Shown piece after piece: positions 36,574 through 50,727 of a stretch of 64,000 bases of DNA. The stretch comes from Henckelia pumila. Lineage: Eukaryota > Streptophyta > Magnoliopsida > Lamiales > Gesneriaceae. The stretch is from contig NC_133122.1 of the NCBI RefSeq assembly GCF_033568475.1, positions 83,413,442 through 83,477,441 on the forward strand. The letters run 5' to 3'. The notes under the pieces were generated by a model. It worked only from the letters and a program-made list of their open reading frames with translations. It made no database searches and was not told the DNA's origin. A program made the translations under genes and the position numbers. The first letter of the stretch is position 1. Each line of letters begins with the position of its first letter.

Positions 36574-37217
36574 TGGATTATATATATATTAGGTATCCCA
36601 GTCTATGTATAGTATAGTTAGTGACACTTACAGATAGTATCGCCAGGGCTCCTGCCGGCCGCCGTCTGCCGATAATTGTTGGAGTCTTACATTTATTAAT
36701 TGTCATTAAAAAATAATTTGCAGACTCATTTACACTCACAATTTTTTTTATTTATGTGTTCAAACAAAGACTATTTCAGAAACTTTATCCGCAATACAAA
36801 ACCATTTTACACTAATTTATAAATAATCAACCATTTCAAATGTTCCAATCTCGCTTGAAAATCATGAACAAACATTGACATTGGGAGTTTTCCCATCGAG
36901 GGTTCTGAAACTATAGGACCGATAGTTTGCTATTTTATTAAAAATTATAGATTATGTTAATCATATAAATAAATATTTTAAACTATACAATAGTTTAATT
37001 ACCCACTAAAGATAATTATTGCTACTAAACAAAAACTTAAATTAGCAAGAATATTGAAGGATAAGGAGGAAAAATGGAATGTTATGGAAACACTATCTAA
37101 AATAAAAGGAAAAGAATCACCATAACCCGACTATTTATATCCAAAATTTGGGTGGGCTTTTAGACAAATCTCAAAATTTGGGTGGTTTTTAAACAAATCT
37201 CAAAATTTAGAGAGATA

Positions 37218-37252
<35 letters not shown>

Positions 37253-37260
37253 CTATGAGC
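36574..37260. other. Intergenic AT-rich DNA with (AT)n tract
   Basis: No coding frame of note. A (AT)n microsatellite lies at about 37219-37250. The last eight bases form the left target-site copy of the next element. Confidence 0.6.
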
Positions 37261-37841
37261 TAGGGGTGTCAATTCGAGTGAGTTTGGGTTAGGTTGGCGT
37301 AATATATTACAGAAAAATTTCTTATCCCGACCCGACCTGACCGACCCCAACCCGTCTAACCCAAACCAACCTGAATTTTTAGTTTTTTTAATAAAATAAT
37401 TAAATAAAAATTCAAATGACATAATATTAGTAATATGTAATTTAAATATATAATAACAAAATCTAAACTGATATATAATTTAATTTTGAAATTCTAATTT
37501 ATTAAAATATAAAAAAAAAATATTTTAAAAAATCAAAATTATACAAAATAAACATTAAATTATGAAAGCCCAATATATCAACATACAATAAATTTTTTTT
37601 CAAACATATAATATATAAAAATGTATTAAATCTTTCTTAATTTTTTACAAAAATAATAATAATAAAAAGTTTCGGGTAATATCGAGTCAACCTGTGTTGA
37701 CTCGAACTCAAATAATTTTTTCGAGTTAGCTTTCGGGTCTAACCCAATTCAACTCGAACCCAAAAACCCCAAACCTTAACCTGATATTTTTCAGGTCGAT
37801 TAGAGTAGAGTTGACGAATTGTGTCATTTTTTACACCCTTA
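37261..37841. mobile_element. hAT-like non-autonomous element (MITE)
   Basis: 581 bp with short inverted ends TAGGGGTGT and ACACCCTTA, and subterminal repeats of the CCCGACCC and GGGTT type typical of a plant hAT-like MITE group. Flanks CTATGAGC (37253-37260) and ATATGAGC (37842-37849) form an 8-bp duplication with one mismatch, the hAT length. No transposase. AT-rich middle. Confidence 0.72.
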
Positions 37842-37849
37842 ATATGAGC

Positions 37850-38774
37850 AATGGTGTATCAAATATCAACACTATACATACTTATCGTACCCATCTTTAT
37901 GATATGACACTTATTTTTAAAGCCGAGATACATAATAAATATTTTGTTCGAGCTATCACAAAATATTTGAATTAACACAAAATTTTTATGAGATTGTTTC
38001 ACAAGTCAATTTAATGATATAAATATCTGATCGACCAAACTCATAATAAAAAATTATATTTTGTGTCAAAAATATTATTTTTAATTACATATATTTTTCG
38101 ATACTTTGAAATTAATAGCAGCATGAAAGCAAACCAACTATTTCTTAGTTTTTCCAAAAATTTTCCTCCTTTTTTATTATTTATTTATTTTTATTTTTAT
38201 TATTATTTCATACTTTACGAACATTCCATACTCTTTAACAAGAATACCCGTCACCAACCTCTCTCTATCACTCACAGTTCACACACGCGTTTACACGTAT
38301 GAAATCTTTATATATACAAATACAATACAGAGTGACTTAGTAAACCCATACGCAACAGCCGCACTATTTCCATTCTCAAATCCTCGCTTTCCTTACTTCT
38401 TCATTTATCCTTCTCATTTGAATGCTAATTCATTGCTCCGATTGACTCCTCGCATTCAACGCACGCTTTTTCTTTTTTATATAAATATTTCTCCATCTGG
38501 GTTTTCGATCCATTGAAGATTTCTCCATTTTGTACTTTTCCAATTTGTTTTTCCTCGAGGTTTTGTGTTTTCACGTTTTTGCGGTTAAAGACCGGAACTT
38601 TTTGGTGTTTATAGTTTTCCCATTTCTGAGTGTGTATTGTTTCACTTTCTCTATTACCGTTGTTAATTTTGGAGTAACTCAAGTTTGATTTTCTTGATTT
38701 CTGGCTCTGTCTGTTTCTTATTGTGCTGATGATTGGATTCCAGTACTAGGATTTTTTTCTGGGGGAGAAAAACA
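37850..38774 (+). promoter_or_regulatory. CDPK upstream region and 5' leader
   Basis: A TATA-like TTTATATATA lies at about 38307-38316, followed by a pyrimidine-rich leader. A six-codon upstream frame (ATG at 38729, stop at 38747-38749) ends 25 bases before the kinase ATG; alternatively ATTCCAG at 38736-38742 could be the end of a leader intron, which would remove it. Transcript data are needed to tell. Confidence 0.5.
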
Positions 38775-41226
<2,452 letters not shown>

Positions 41227-41344
41227 TATGAAGACATTATTGTCATTGTTATTAATTTCTGCGTTCTGTATTCTTTTTATTCATACAAAGATCACCAACA
41301 CTGTTACATAAAAATGCCAAATAATATTTGATACGTTGAAAATA

Positions 41345-41345
<1 letters not shown>

Positions 41346-41375
<30 letters not shown>

Positions 41376-41376
41376 G
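41346..41376. repeat. (TTA)n microsatellite in CDPK 3' region
   Basis: About ten TTA units, 120 bp downstream of the CDPK stop codon and just before the copia LTR. Confidence 0.9.
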
Positions 41377-41378
41377 AA

Positions 41379-41584
41379 TGTTGAATGTTAAAAAATTAGT
41401 GTGTGATGATGTAGATGATGTATTAATTTTTGGACTAATCTCCAAATAAGATCTATAAATAGGTCTCTCCATTTGTGTAAAAAATCACAATTTAAGAGAG
41501 AATATTTTATAAAGTGTAGAGTTTGATATATTTTGAGTTTTGGAGTTTTTAATTTTTACCATAAATTTTTACTTTTTCATAACA
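41379..41584 (+). repeat. 5' LTR of the Ale-type element
   Basis: About 206 bp from TGTTGAATG to CATAACA, with a TATA box CTATAAATAG at 41452-41461. The right end is firm because the primer site follows; the left end is estimated. Confidence 0.65.
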
Positions 41585-41600
41585 CGTTATCAGCACGATC
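41585..41600 (+). other. Primer-binding site, Ale type
   Basis: CGTTATCAGCACGATC next to the LTR matches the internal initiator methionine tRNA site used by many plant copia elements (family knowledge). Confidence 0.75.
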
Positions 41601-41740
41601 GCTCGAAGGTTCTCTAAAATTTCCAAATATTCAAAGCACAAAGAAAAGACAAAAATATTCATCAAGTAAGAATATTTATTTTACTGTTTATATATTTTTA
41701 CTATGTATATATATTAATATATAATTTCATGTTATTAAAT

Positions 41741-42092
41741 AAAAGGATGTCTATTACACCGACCTTATAATTACGTGATATGATATATATATCTATTATG
41801 TATATATACTAACTATATTAATATATCATTTCATATTATTATATAAAAGGATGTCTATGACACCGATCTTATAATAACGTGGTATGATATATATCTATTA
41901 TGCATATATACAAACTATATTAATATATAATTTCATGTTATTATATAAAGAATGTCTACGACACCGACCTTATATTAACGTGATATGATATATATTTTAT
42001 TGTGTGTATATACACTAACCATATTTGTATAATTTCACAATTTTATATAAAAGGAGTCTATGACACCTCATTAGAATAATGTGATATGATAT
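41741..42092 (+). repeat. Four tandem copies of about 102 bp in the Ale leader
   Basis: Copies begin at about 41741, 41845, 41947 and 42049, each starting near AAAGGATGTCTATGACACC and continuing through ACGTGATATGATATAT. Copies differ from each other and the fourth is the most diverged. They lie between primer site and gag. Confidence 0.85.
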
Positions 42093-42486
42093 ACATAATT
42101 ATTTAATTATGATTATTATTATATGCATCACATGATTATCATAAATTTTTTTCTTACTCCCAACGGTCACAAATGATAATAAATGGCTAGTTTTTGCCTT
42201 ATAAATATGATCACTCAAACACATTTCAATCACACCAAAATTCACTCTTTCTCCCAAAATTATTTCTCCTCGATTTTTCGAAGAAGAAGATGATGACATT
42301 TTAATGCTATTTTTTTATAGCTATTATAGTTATCATGCTCACAAGTTTTGTATTCATCGGGAATACTCACCACGTATCTTTTCTCTATTTTTAAACATTC
42401 TTGAACTCATCGTTTTTCCATTATTTTTTATTGTCATATTAATGAAATTAACTAATAAAATGCATTGTTATTTTTCTAGTACCACC

Positions 42487-45400
42487 ATGTCAAATTTGGC
42501 AAAGATTGAATTCGTTGCGCTCAATATTACCGGGAAAAATTATATGTCATGGACTCTTTATGTAGAAATGCATCTTGAGTCATTGGGTCTAAGTGAAACC
42601 ATCAAAGAAAATAATATATCATCCTCACAAGATAAAACAAAGGCTATTATTTTTTTACGCCGACATCTTGATGAAGGATTGAAATATGAGTATCTCACAG
42701 AAAAAAACCCAATGGTTTTATAAAAAGGATTGAGGGAAAGATTTGAGCATATAAGGGATGTTATACTTCCGACCGCCCGAGATGAATAGAATACGTTAAG
42801 ATTCCAAGACTTTAAAAAAGTCAGTGATTATAATTCTGCGGTGTATCGAATAGTCTCACAATTGAAATTTTGTGAACATGTAATTATGGAAATGGAAATA
42901 TGCTTGAGAAAATATTTTTCACTTTCCACGCATCAAATATAACTCTACAACAACAATATAGAGTGCGTTGATTTTTGAGATATTCTGAACTCATCGCATG
43001 TCTTCTTGTGGCGGAAAAGAACAACAAATTATTAATGAAAGATCATCAATCCCGACCTACTGGATCAACGGAATTTCCAAAAGCAAATGTTTCAAGTAAA
43101 AATGAAAACCAAAATCAAAGGCATAGACAAGATTTTGGTCGTGGACGAGGTCGAGAACGTGGGTCACGTACTTGCTGAGCCCCTGAGCACCTTTGTAAGC
43201 TCTATAAAGTATCGATAAAGGGGGAAAAAAGAGACTAATTTTGTTGAAAACAGTAACCATTTAAATGGTTCAACTCATTTCGATACTGCTGATTTTTTGA
43301 ATGATTTTGAGGACATTGATAAATATATTGGTGGAACTAAAATATAACAAACTGTATTTTTCATGTATTCTAGTGTTATAAAACATGTTATATTTTGCAT
43401 ATATATGGTCTTTAATTTTTTTTTATTGCATATTTTTTTTTGAAGTTAGATATAGAAAATGCTATGAGCAAAGATAAAAAAGAAAATTATCTCATGGAAG
43501 TTTGCATACCTGATAGTGGTACAACTCACACTATTCTCCGAGATAAAAGATATTTCTTGGAACTAAAACCAACAAAAAAAATGATGAATACAATATCAGG
43601 TCCTGTAGACTTGATTGAAGGTTGTGATAAAGCACATTTTTTGTTACCTAATGGTACAAAATTTCTGATAAATGATGCTTTATATTCACCACAATCAAAA
43701 AAAAATTTGTTGAGTTTTAATGACATATATTCTCATGGGTATGATACTGAGACAATAACTGATATTAATCAGAAATATATCTGTCTTACCACATATAAAT
43801 CAGAAAAGAAATATGTAGTTGAAAAACTACCAATGCTCCCTACTGGATTGCATTATACGCATATAAGTCCAATTGAATCAAATATGGTGGTTAATAATTC
43901 TTCAATATTAACCAATTGACATGATCAATTGGGACATTCTAGTTCAATAATGATGCGAAAAATTATAGAAAATACACATGGTCATCCACTGAAAGACCAG
44001 AAGATCTTTCAGAATAATAAGTTTCAAAGTAAAGCATGTTCTCTTGGAAAACTTATTATAAGTCCATCACCAGCTAAAATCTTGCTGAATCACTCATATT
44101 TCTTGAACGTATTTAGGGTGATATTTGTGGGTCAATTCATCAACCATGTGGACCATTTTAATACTTTATGGTATTGATCGATGCCTCTAGCAGGTGATCA
44201 CATGTATGCTTATTGTCAACTCGAAATGTGGCATTTGCAAGATTAATAGCTCAAATAATAAAATTGCTAAATAAATTTCCCGATTATACAATAAAAAATA
44301 AGACTTGATAATGTTGGAGAATTTACTTCCTAGACTTTCAACGACTATTGTATATCAATGAGAATCACTGTTGAACATCCTGTAGCTCATGTTCATACAC
44401 AAAATGGATTAGCTGAATCATTGATTAAACATCTATAACTGATTGCTAGACCAATGATTATGAAAACAAAACTCCCTATTTTTATATGGGGACATGCAAT
44501 TTTACATGCTGCTGCATTGATTTGCATCAGAACAAGTGCATATCATAAATACTCCCCATTGCAGCTTGCATTTGGTAAAGAACCAGACATTTCTCATCTG
44601 AGAATTTTTGGATGTATGGTATATGTGCCTATTGCACCACCTCAACGATAAAAAATGGGTCCTCAAAGAAAGATCGTTATTTATATCGGTTATGAGAGCC
44701 CATCAATCATTCGATATCTTGAGCCTCAGACAGGCGATGTGTTTACATCACGTTTTGCTGATTGTCATTTTAATGAAGAAATCTTTCCAATGTTAGGGGA
44801 AAAAAAGAAAGACATCGAAAAAGAAATTACACGGTCTGTACCATCATTGTTACATTTGGATCCAAAAACTAAACAATGCGAGAAAAAAGTACAACAATAC
44901 ACTTTCAAAGGATAGCAAATGCCAGATGCATTTGCAGACACAAAAAGATAACAAAATCATATATACCTATTGTAAATGCTCCTGCTCGAATTGAAATTCC
45001 ATAGAAACAAATTGAAGACACTCATGATGTCATAAAATGCTTGAAGTGTGGAAGGCCAGTCAGTTCCAAGGATAAAACCCTCGAAAAAGAAAATTCATAG
45101 AGAAAAACGATGATCACAAAATAGAAAATGATGTTCCAGAAGAAACACATGATGAAAATGTTATGTCAGAACCACAAAATAATGAGAATCATGAAATCTC
45201 TATCAATTATATTAATACTGGAAAAATATGGAAACGAAAAGATATAGAAGAAATTGATGAGATATTTTCTTATAATGTGGCATGTGACATAATAAATGAG
45301 AATGAAGATCATGAACCAAAACTTTTGGTAAATGTAAAACTCGGCAGGATTGGGAAAAATGGAAAGATGTCATCCGGGTTGAATTGGATTCGCTAAATAA

Positions 45401-46591
45401 ACATAATATTTTTGAAACTATAGTCTTTACACCCGAAGTTGTAAAACCTATTGGATACAAATGGATTTTTGTTCGTAAGCGAAATGAGAAAAATGAAGTA
45501 GTAAGATATAAACCTCGACTTTTTGCACAAGGTTTTTCTCAAAGGACTGGAATTGATTATGAAAAAACGTATTCTCCCTTTATGAATGCAATTACGTTTC
45601 GGTATTTGATTAGTTTGGCAGTGTCTGAAAATTTAGAAATGCGTCTTATGGATGTTGTTATAACTTACTTATACGGATCACTTGATAATGATATATATAT
45701 ATATATGAAAATCCCTGAAGTATTCAATTAAGATGCCCAAAGCACAAATTTCAAAACCCAGAGAATTTTATTCTGTGAAATTGCAAAGATCATTATATGG
45801 GTTGAAGCAATCCGACCGAATGTGGTATAATCGGCTAAGTGGACACTTGATGAAAAAAGGATATGCAAATGATCCAATATGCTCTTGTGTTTTCATCAAA
45901 AAAAACATCCGGATGTGTAATTATTGTTTTATATGTTGATGATTTAAACATCATTGTAACAAATAAGGAAATTAAAGAAGTTATGATGTACTTGAAGGAA
46001 GAATTCAAAATGAAGGACCTTGGAAAAATAAAGTATTGTCTGGGTTTGAAAATCGAACAAAAAGAATGTGAAATTTTTGTTCACCAATAAAATTATACAG
46101 AAAATGTCCTTAAACATTTTAATATGGATAAATCAAATCCTTTAAGTACTCCAATGGCTGTAAGATCATTAAACATAGAAAAGGATCCATTCCGTCCATG
46201 TAAAGATGGTGAAGTTTTTTTTGGTCCAGAAGTACCATATCTAAGTGTCATTGGTGCCCTTATGTATCTTGAAAATTGTACTAGACCTGATATATCTTTT
46301 GCTGTAAATTTATTGGCAAGATTCAGCTCATATCCAACAAAGAGGCACTGTAACGAAATTAAACATATATTCTGTTATCTACGAGGAACGACAGATTTGG
46401 GACTTTTGTACTCAAAAGATACCAATCATAGTATAATTAGTTATGCTGATGCTAGATACTTATATGATCCACATAAGGCACATTCCCAAATCGGATATGT
46501 ATTTGCTCGTGTAGGCACTGAAATTTCTTAGCGTTCACAGAAACAAACACTCGTAACAACTTCATCAAATCACACCAAAATTATTGTAATA
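42487..46591 (+). pseudogene. Ale-type Gag-Pol pseudogene
   Basis: Gag starts at ATG 42487 (SNLAKIEFVALNITGKNYMS). A damaged zinc-knuckle region lies near 43130-43180. Protease with DSGTTHTILRD is at 43513-43545, integrase with part of the zinc finger at 43915-44050 and the C-terminal part at 44390-44900, RT at 45410-46090 with the YVDD core near 45940, and RNase H to 46591 (YADARYLYDP). Stops and frame changes at about 42721, 43178, 43917, 44177, 44436, 44649, 45394 and 45729 show that it is long dead. Confidence 0.87.
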
Positions 46592-47575
46592 GATAGTGTA
46601 GGGGAATTCGGAGTTCATTTTGAATTACGAATTCATGAGTTTCCTTCTTCAGTTATATATAGTGTGAATTATACACTTGAGGGCCCTATCGGTTAATAGA
46701 TAGGTTTTGGAATAACAAAGATGTTGTTATAGTCCTCCAAAACGAGCGACTCCAAAGGGATAACTACAGACGAAGGTATGGTCTGGGAATCTTAATAAGT
46801 TTTGGAAGTATTTATTAGCTTAGTTAAGGTTTATAGAACTTGTGTAGTGATACGGTGAACTTTTGATTATAGGCTTGGAACCTAGGTTCTACTAGACTCG
46901 AACTAGTTTAGATGTACGTAAATATTGACTGAGATTGCCAACGAGTATACATGTTTGTATGCTGCATTTACTTGGCATTATTATGTGGCATGATGTATGT
47001 TTTACTACTTTCTATATTCATATGTCATGTGCATATACACGTTGAGCCTATACATTTTTATACCCTTATTATAGAGCCGCTCAGCTCTATAATTGTATGT
47101 AGTCTATCATTGGGAGTATCGTGACGGCGGGGACATGTATGTCTGATTACTCCGATGTACTAGACGTGTGTGGTTGTACCTAGAGGTTGATCCGTGAGGT
47201 TGCAACACTCATGTGACGCTTGTACTGAGCATGACTTATCAGATGATCCGTTACCAGTCATCACGATTGCATGGATCATATACATATGTTTACTCATGTT
47301 TATGTACTGGGCGTTAGTTTCACACGTCCTAGTTATTATCTTGGACACTCCATTCCACGGGGCAGGTCGCAGGATGGACGGAGCTGAGAGTTAGAGAAAG
47401 GACTAGGGAGTAGGAGATCAGTAGCATATTATACACCAGAATTCGATACAGATGTATAAATGTTTTATGACAGTTTATTTTAAGTTAATTTGATATGGTT
47501 GTATCAATACTAAGTTTAAGATTTGAAATTTTGTACTAAGTTGATATGTAAATTATGAGTTATGTTTAAGCATAA
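46592..47575 (+). repeat. Gypsy family 2 LTR remnant
   Basis: Diverged but colinear with the second half of the LTR at 50728-52220: ACGAAGGTATGG, GGCTTGGAACCTAG, TACTGAGCATG, then CCACGGGGCAGGTCGCAG. Sense is +. Ends are not defined, and the typical GGGTCACTACA terminus is absent. Confidence 0.65.
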
Positions 47576-47735
47576 TGTTCCACCAAATAATACAAACTAT
47601 ACTTCCCACTCTCCTAAGCCAAGTAAACTCATTTCCTTGAACAACACAACACACTCTTCAGTCTTCCAAGAGAGAGAGGGACAAAAATAATCTCAAAAAA
47701 ATTATTCTTCTGCAAGAAAATAATATTCTCCAGCC

Positions 47736-48584
47736 ATGGATTCTGTGATCTATGGCCTCCCAAATATTCTTTTACTCACATTATTTAGTTTTCTGGCCAT
47801 TAAATCTTCTGCATTACCTGATAATTTGTCGGCAAACTCGACTTCTCAGATAAATTCCAATTCTATTCTTGTGGCCCTTTTGGATTCTCACTACACCAAG
47901 CTCTTGGAGCTTGTGGAGAAAAAGATGTTGTTGCAGACTCTTGAAGAAGCTATATCCAGGCATCACATCACCATTTTTGCTCCAAGAAATGAGTCCCTGC
48001 AATAGGATTTGGATCCTGAGTCTAAGAGGTTCTTGCTGGAGCCTGGAAATCTCAAGTACCTGCAAAATATTCTTCTATTTCATATTATTTCGGCGAGAAT
48101 TCAGACCCGTCACTGGCCTGTCGTGGCCGGGAAGAAGGAGCTCGTTCATCATACAAGTCTCTGCCACGATGCTTTTAATGAGAAGATTATGTTAAAGGAG
48201 AGAGATGGTGAAAAAATCGTTGGAATGGCCAAGGTTGTTCAATCAGATGACATCGTCTTGCCGGAAGGCGCGTTGGAAGTTGACCCAAGAACAAACAGGA
48301 TGAAGAAACCTGTGCCCGTCATCGGTACACCTCCGATCTTTCCCAGTTTTTACGCCATGGCCCCCGACCCATCATTGGCCCCGGCGCCAGCTCCCGGCCT
48401 TGGTGGACCCCATTACCACTTTGACGGCGAGGGGCAGGTCAAGGAATTCATCCAGACCCTCCTCCTCTGCGGCGGATACAACGAGATGGCTGATATTTTG
48501 GTGAATCTCACCTCATTGTCTTCGGAGATGGGGATATTGGTTTTGGAAGGCTACGTTCTCACGGTTCTTGCTCCAAATGATTAG
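47736..48584 (+). pseudogene. Fasciclin-like arabinogalactan protein, broken (FLA15-18 type)
   Basis: The frame begins with a signal peptide (about 26 residues), then a fasciclin domain starting INSNSILVALLDSHYTKLLE and ITIFAPRNESLQ. A TAG nonsense codon at 48003-48005 interrupts it, after which the same frame continues through the first domain, a proline/alanine-rich AGP-like stretch (SLAPAPAPG, near 48385) and the start of the second fasciclin domain to LAPND. There the frame ends and retrotransposon gag follows. A block before LPEGALEVDPRT is also shorter than in the family. These are secreted cell-wall adhesion proteins; this copy is not functional. The 155 bp upstream look like a genuine gene leader. 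Confidence 0.85.
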
Positions 48585-50727
48585 TAGTATTAAGATGAAA
48601 ATTATGTCGTTTCATGGGAATTCTGATCAAGAAGCGTAGTGGAAAAAATGGGTAGAGTTCGTGTTTGACTGTCATCACTATTTTGATCTTAAGAAAGTGA
48701 GGTTGGCAGTGGTGGAATTTATGGATTACACATTAATTTGGTGGGATCAGCTTGTTACCACTAGTAGAAGGTGTGGTGAGCAGTCTATTGAGACATGAGA
48801 TGAAATGAAGTGAGTCATGAGGAAGCGGTTTGTGCCTAACCACTACTATCTTGAAATTTTTAGGTGCTTGCAAACTTTGAAACAGGGTTCTTGGAGGGTG
48901 GAGGATTACTTTAAGGATTTGGAAACCACGATGATCCGGAATAATATTGAGGAAGATAGTGAGGCTACTATGGTACGTTTCATGTGTGGTTTGAATAGGG
49001 AGATTCAAGATCAAGTGGAGCTTCGTCATTGCTTTGATTTGGATGAGATGGTGCAGACGGCCACGAAAGTGGAGCAACAACTCAAGAGAAGAGGAGCTGC
49101 TCCAGCTACATCTGGTGGAGGTCGTTGACTTCTTGGTGTCCAAACGTTGCAAAACGAGAGTATAGCAAACCGGTGTCCAAACCAAAATATGACACCAAAC
49201 CGGAGGCACAAATCAAGGTAAATCTAAAACTTCTTCTAATCATACTAGAGATATCAAGTGCTTTAGATGTCAAGGTATTGACCATATTGCTAGCCAATTC
49301 ACAAATAAGAAGTTATTGATTATTAATGATTGTGGTGATGTTGAGTCTGAGAGTGAGGAGGATATTGAAAATTATGATTATATGCCTGCCTTGGGGGATC
49401 CAGATGATGAGGGATTTGGTGTGGTGATTGGTGAAATGTTGGTGACTAGGATAGTTTTAAATGTCGGAAAAATTGCAAATTTAGTAATGTATATTTTTCA
49501 CTTTGCGATTTTGGTCCTCTATGTTTTCACATTTCAGTTTTAGTCCTGCATGTTTTGATTTTTGGCAATTTCGGTCCTTTTTATTTGAAAATGCTTACGT
49601 GAAACTGTACACATCAGCTCCACATCAGCACTGAATTGGTGCCACGTCAGCGCCACGTCGAAAAAAAAGACTAAAATTTCCAAAAAAAAATAAAGATAGC
49701 GGACTAAAACTAAAATCTGAAAATATAAAGGACTGAAATCGCAAATTGATGAACATACATGACCAAAAAAGCAATTTTCCCTTTAAATGTCCAACCTAAG
49801 GAGGAGGAAGAGAGTCAGCGAGAAAATATCTTTCATACTTGTTGTTTTGTGAATGGTAAGGTGTGCAGTCTCATCATTGATGGTGGGAGTTGTACGAATA
49901 TAACTATTTGTGAGTTGATTGAAAAATTGGGGTTGCCTACTCTAAAACATCATCAGCCATATCGGTTGAAGTGATTTAATGACTGTGCTGAGGTGAAGGT
50001 GACCAAGCAAGTAGCGGTCTCATTTTCTATCGATAAGTATGTTGATGAGATATTGTGTGATGTGGTGCCTATGCATGCTTGCCATATCTTGTTGGGTAGA
50101 CCGTGACAATTTGATAGGAGGGTATTACATGATGGTTTTAAGAATAAATATTCTTTTACTATGAAAAAGAGTCCATTGTATTATTACCCATGTCTCCAAA
50201 TCAAGTATTGGAGGATCAAATAAAATAAAAATAGAGTAGGCCGGAAAAAAAATAGTGATAAAAAAAGTGAGATGACCTTAGAAAAAAAAGTGAGAAAACA
50301 AAAGAATAAAAGAAAAGTGAAAGAAAAGAGGCTGAAAAAAAGATGTACATGGCCCGAAAGAGTAAGTTGAGAGATGTTTTACATTCTCGTATTCCACTTG
50401 TGTTGATCTTTTATAAGGAGGTTCTCATAAATACATGTAATATAGATGAAGATCTTTCGAGCGTTGTTACATCTCTTTTTTAGGAGTTCGAGGATTTGTT
50501 TCCGCATGATCTACCTCAAAGGTTACCATCTTTGAGAGGGATTGAACATCAGATCGGCTTCGTGCCCGGTAGTGCGTTGCCAAACCGTCCAACTTATAGG
50601 AGCAATCCGAAGGAGACAAAGAAACTGCAAAAATAGGTAAGTGAACTTTTAAATAAAGGTTTTGTGCATGAATCGATGTCACACTGTGCAGTGTCTGTGT
50701 TGTTAGTGCTTAAGAAAGATGGATCTT
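48585..50727 (+). pseudogene. Gypsy gag-protease, with first RT residues
   Basis: Gag domain at 48600-49100 (WWDQLVTTSRR, MRKRFVPNHYY), a zinc knuckle fragment CFRCQGIDHIASQ at 49258-49300, protease with IIDGGSCTN at 49875-49901, and the start of RT up to LVLKKDGS at 50705-50727. Several stops and shifts. RT is then interrupted by the solo LTR and resumes at 52226. Confidence 0.83.
49466..49781. mobile_element. MULE-like MITE in gag-protease
   Basis: 316 bp with terminal inverted repeats GGAAAAATTGC and GCAATTTTCCC (one mismatch), flanked by the 10-bp duplication TTTAAATGTC (49456-49465 and 49782-49791). The long duplication fits Mutator-like elements. Removing it restores a continuous reading of the host retrotransposon. 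Confidence 0.88.

Larger units (their letters stand above)
41379..46591 (+). mobile_element. Ale-type Ty1/copia element, 3'-truncated
   Basis: A short 5' LTR, the primer-binding site, gag, protease, integrase, RT and most of RNase H are present in copia order on the + strand. RNase H stops at about 46591 where an unrelated LTR fragment starts, so the polypurine tract and 3' LTR are gone. Many stops and frameshifts. It begins about 150 bp after the CDPK stop codon. Confidence 0.87.
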
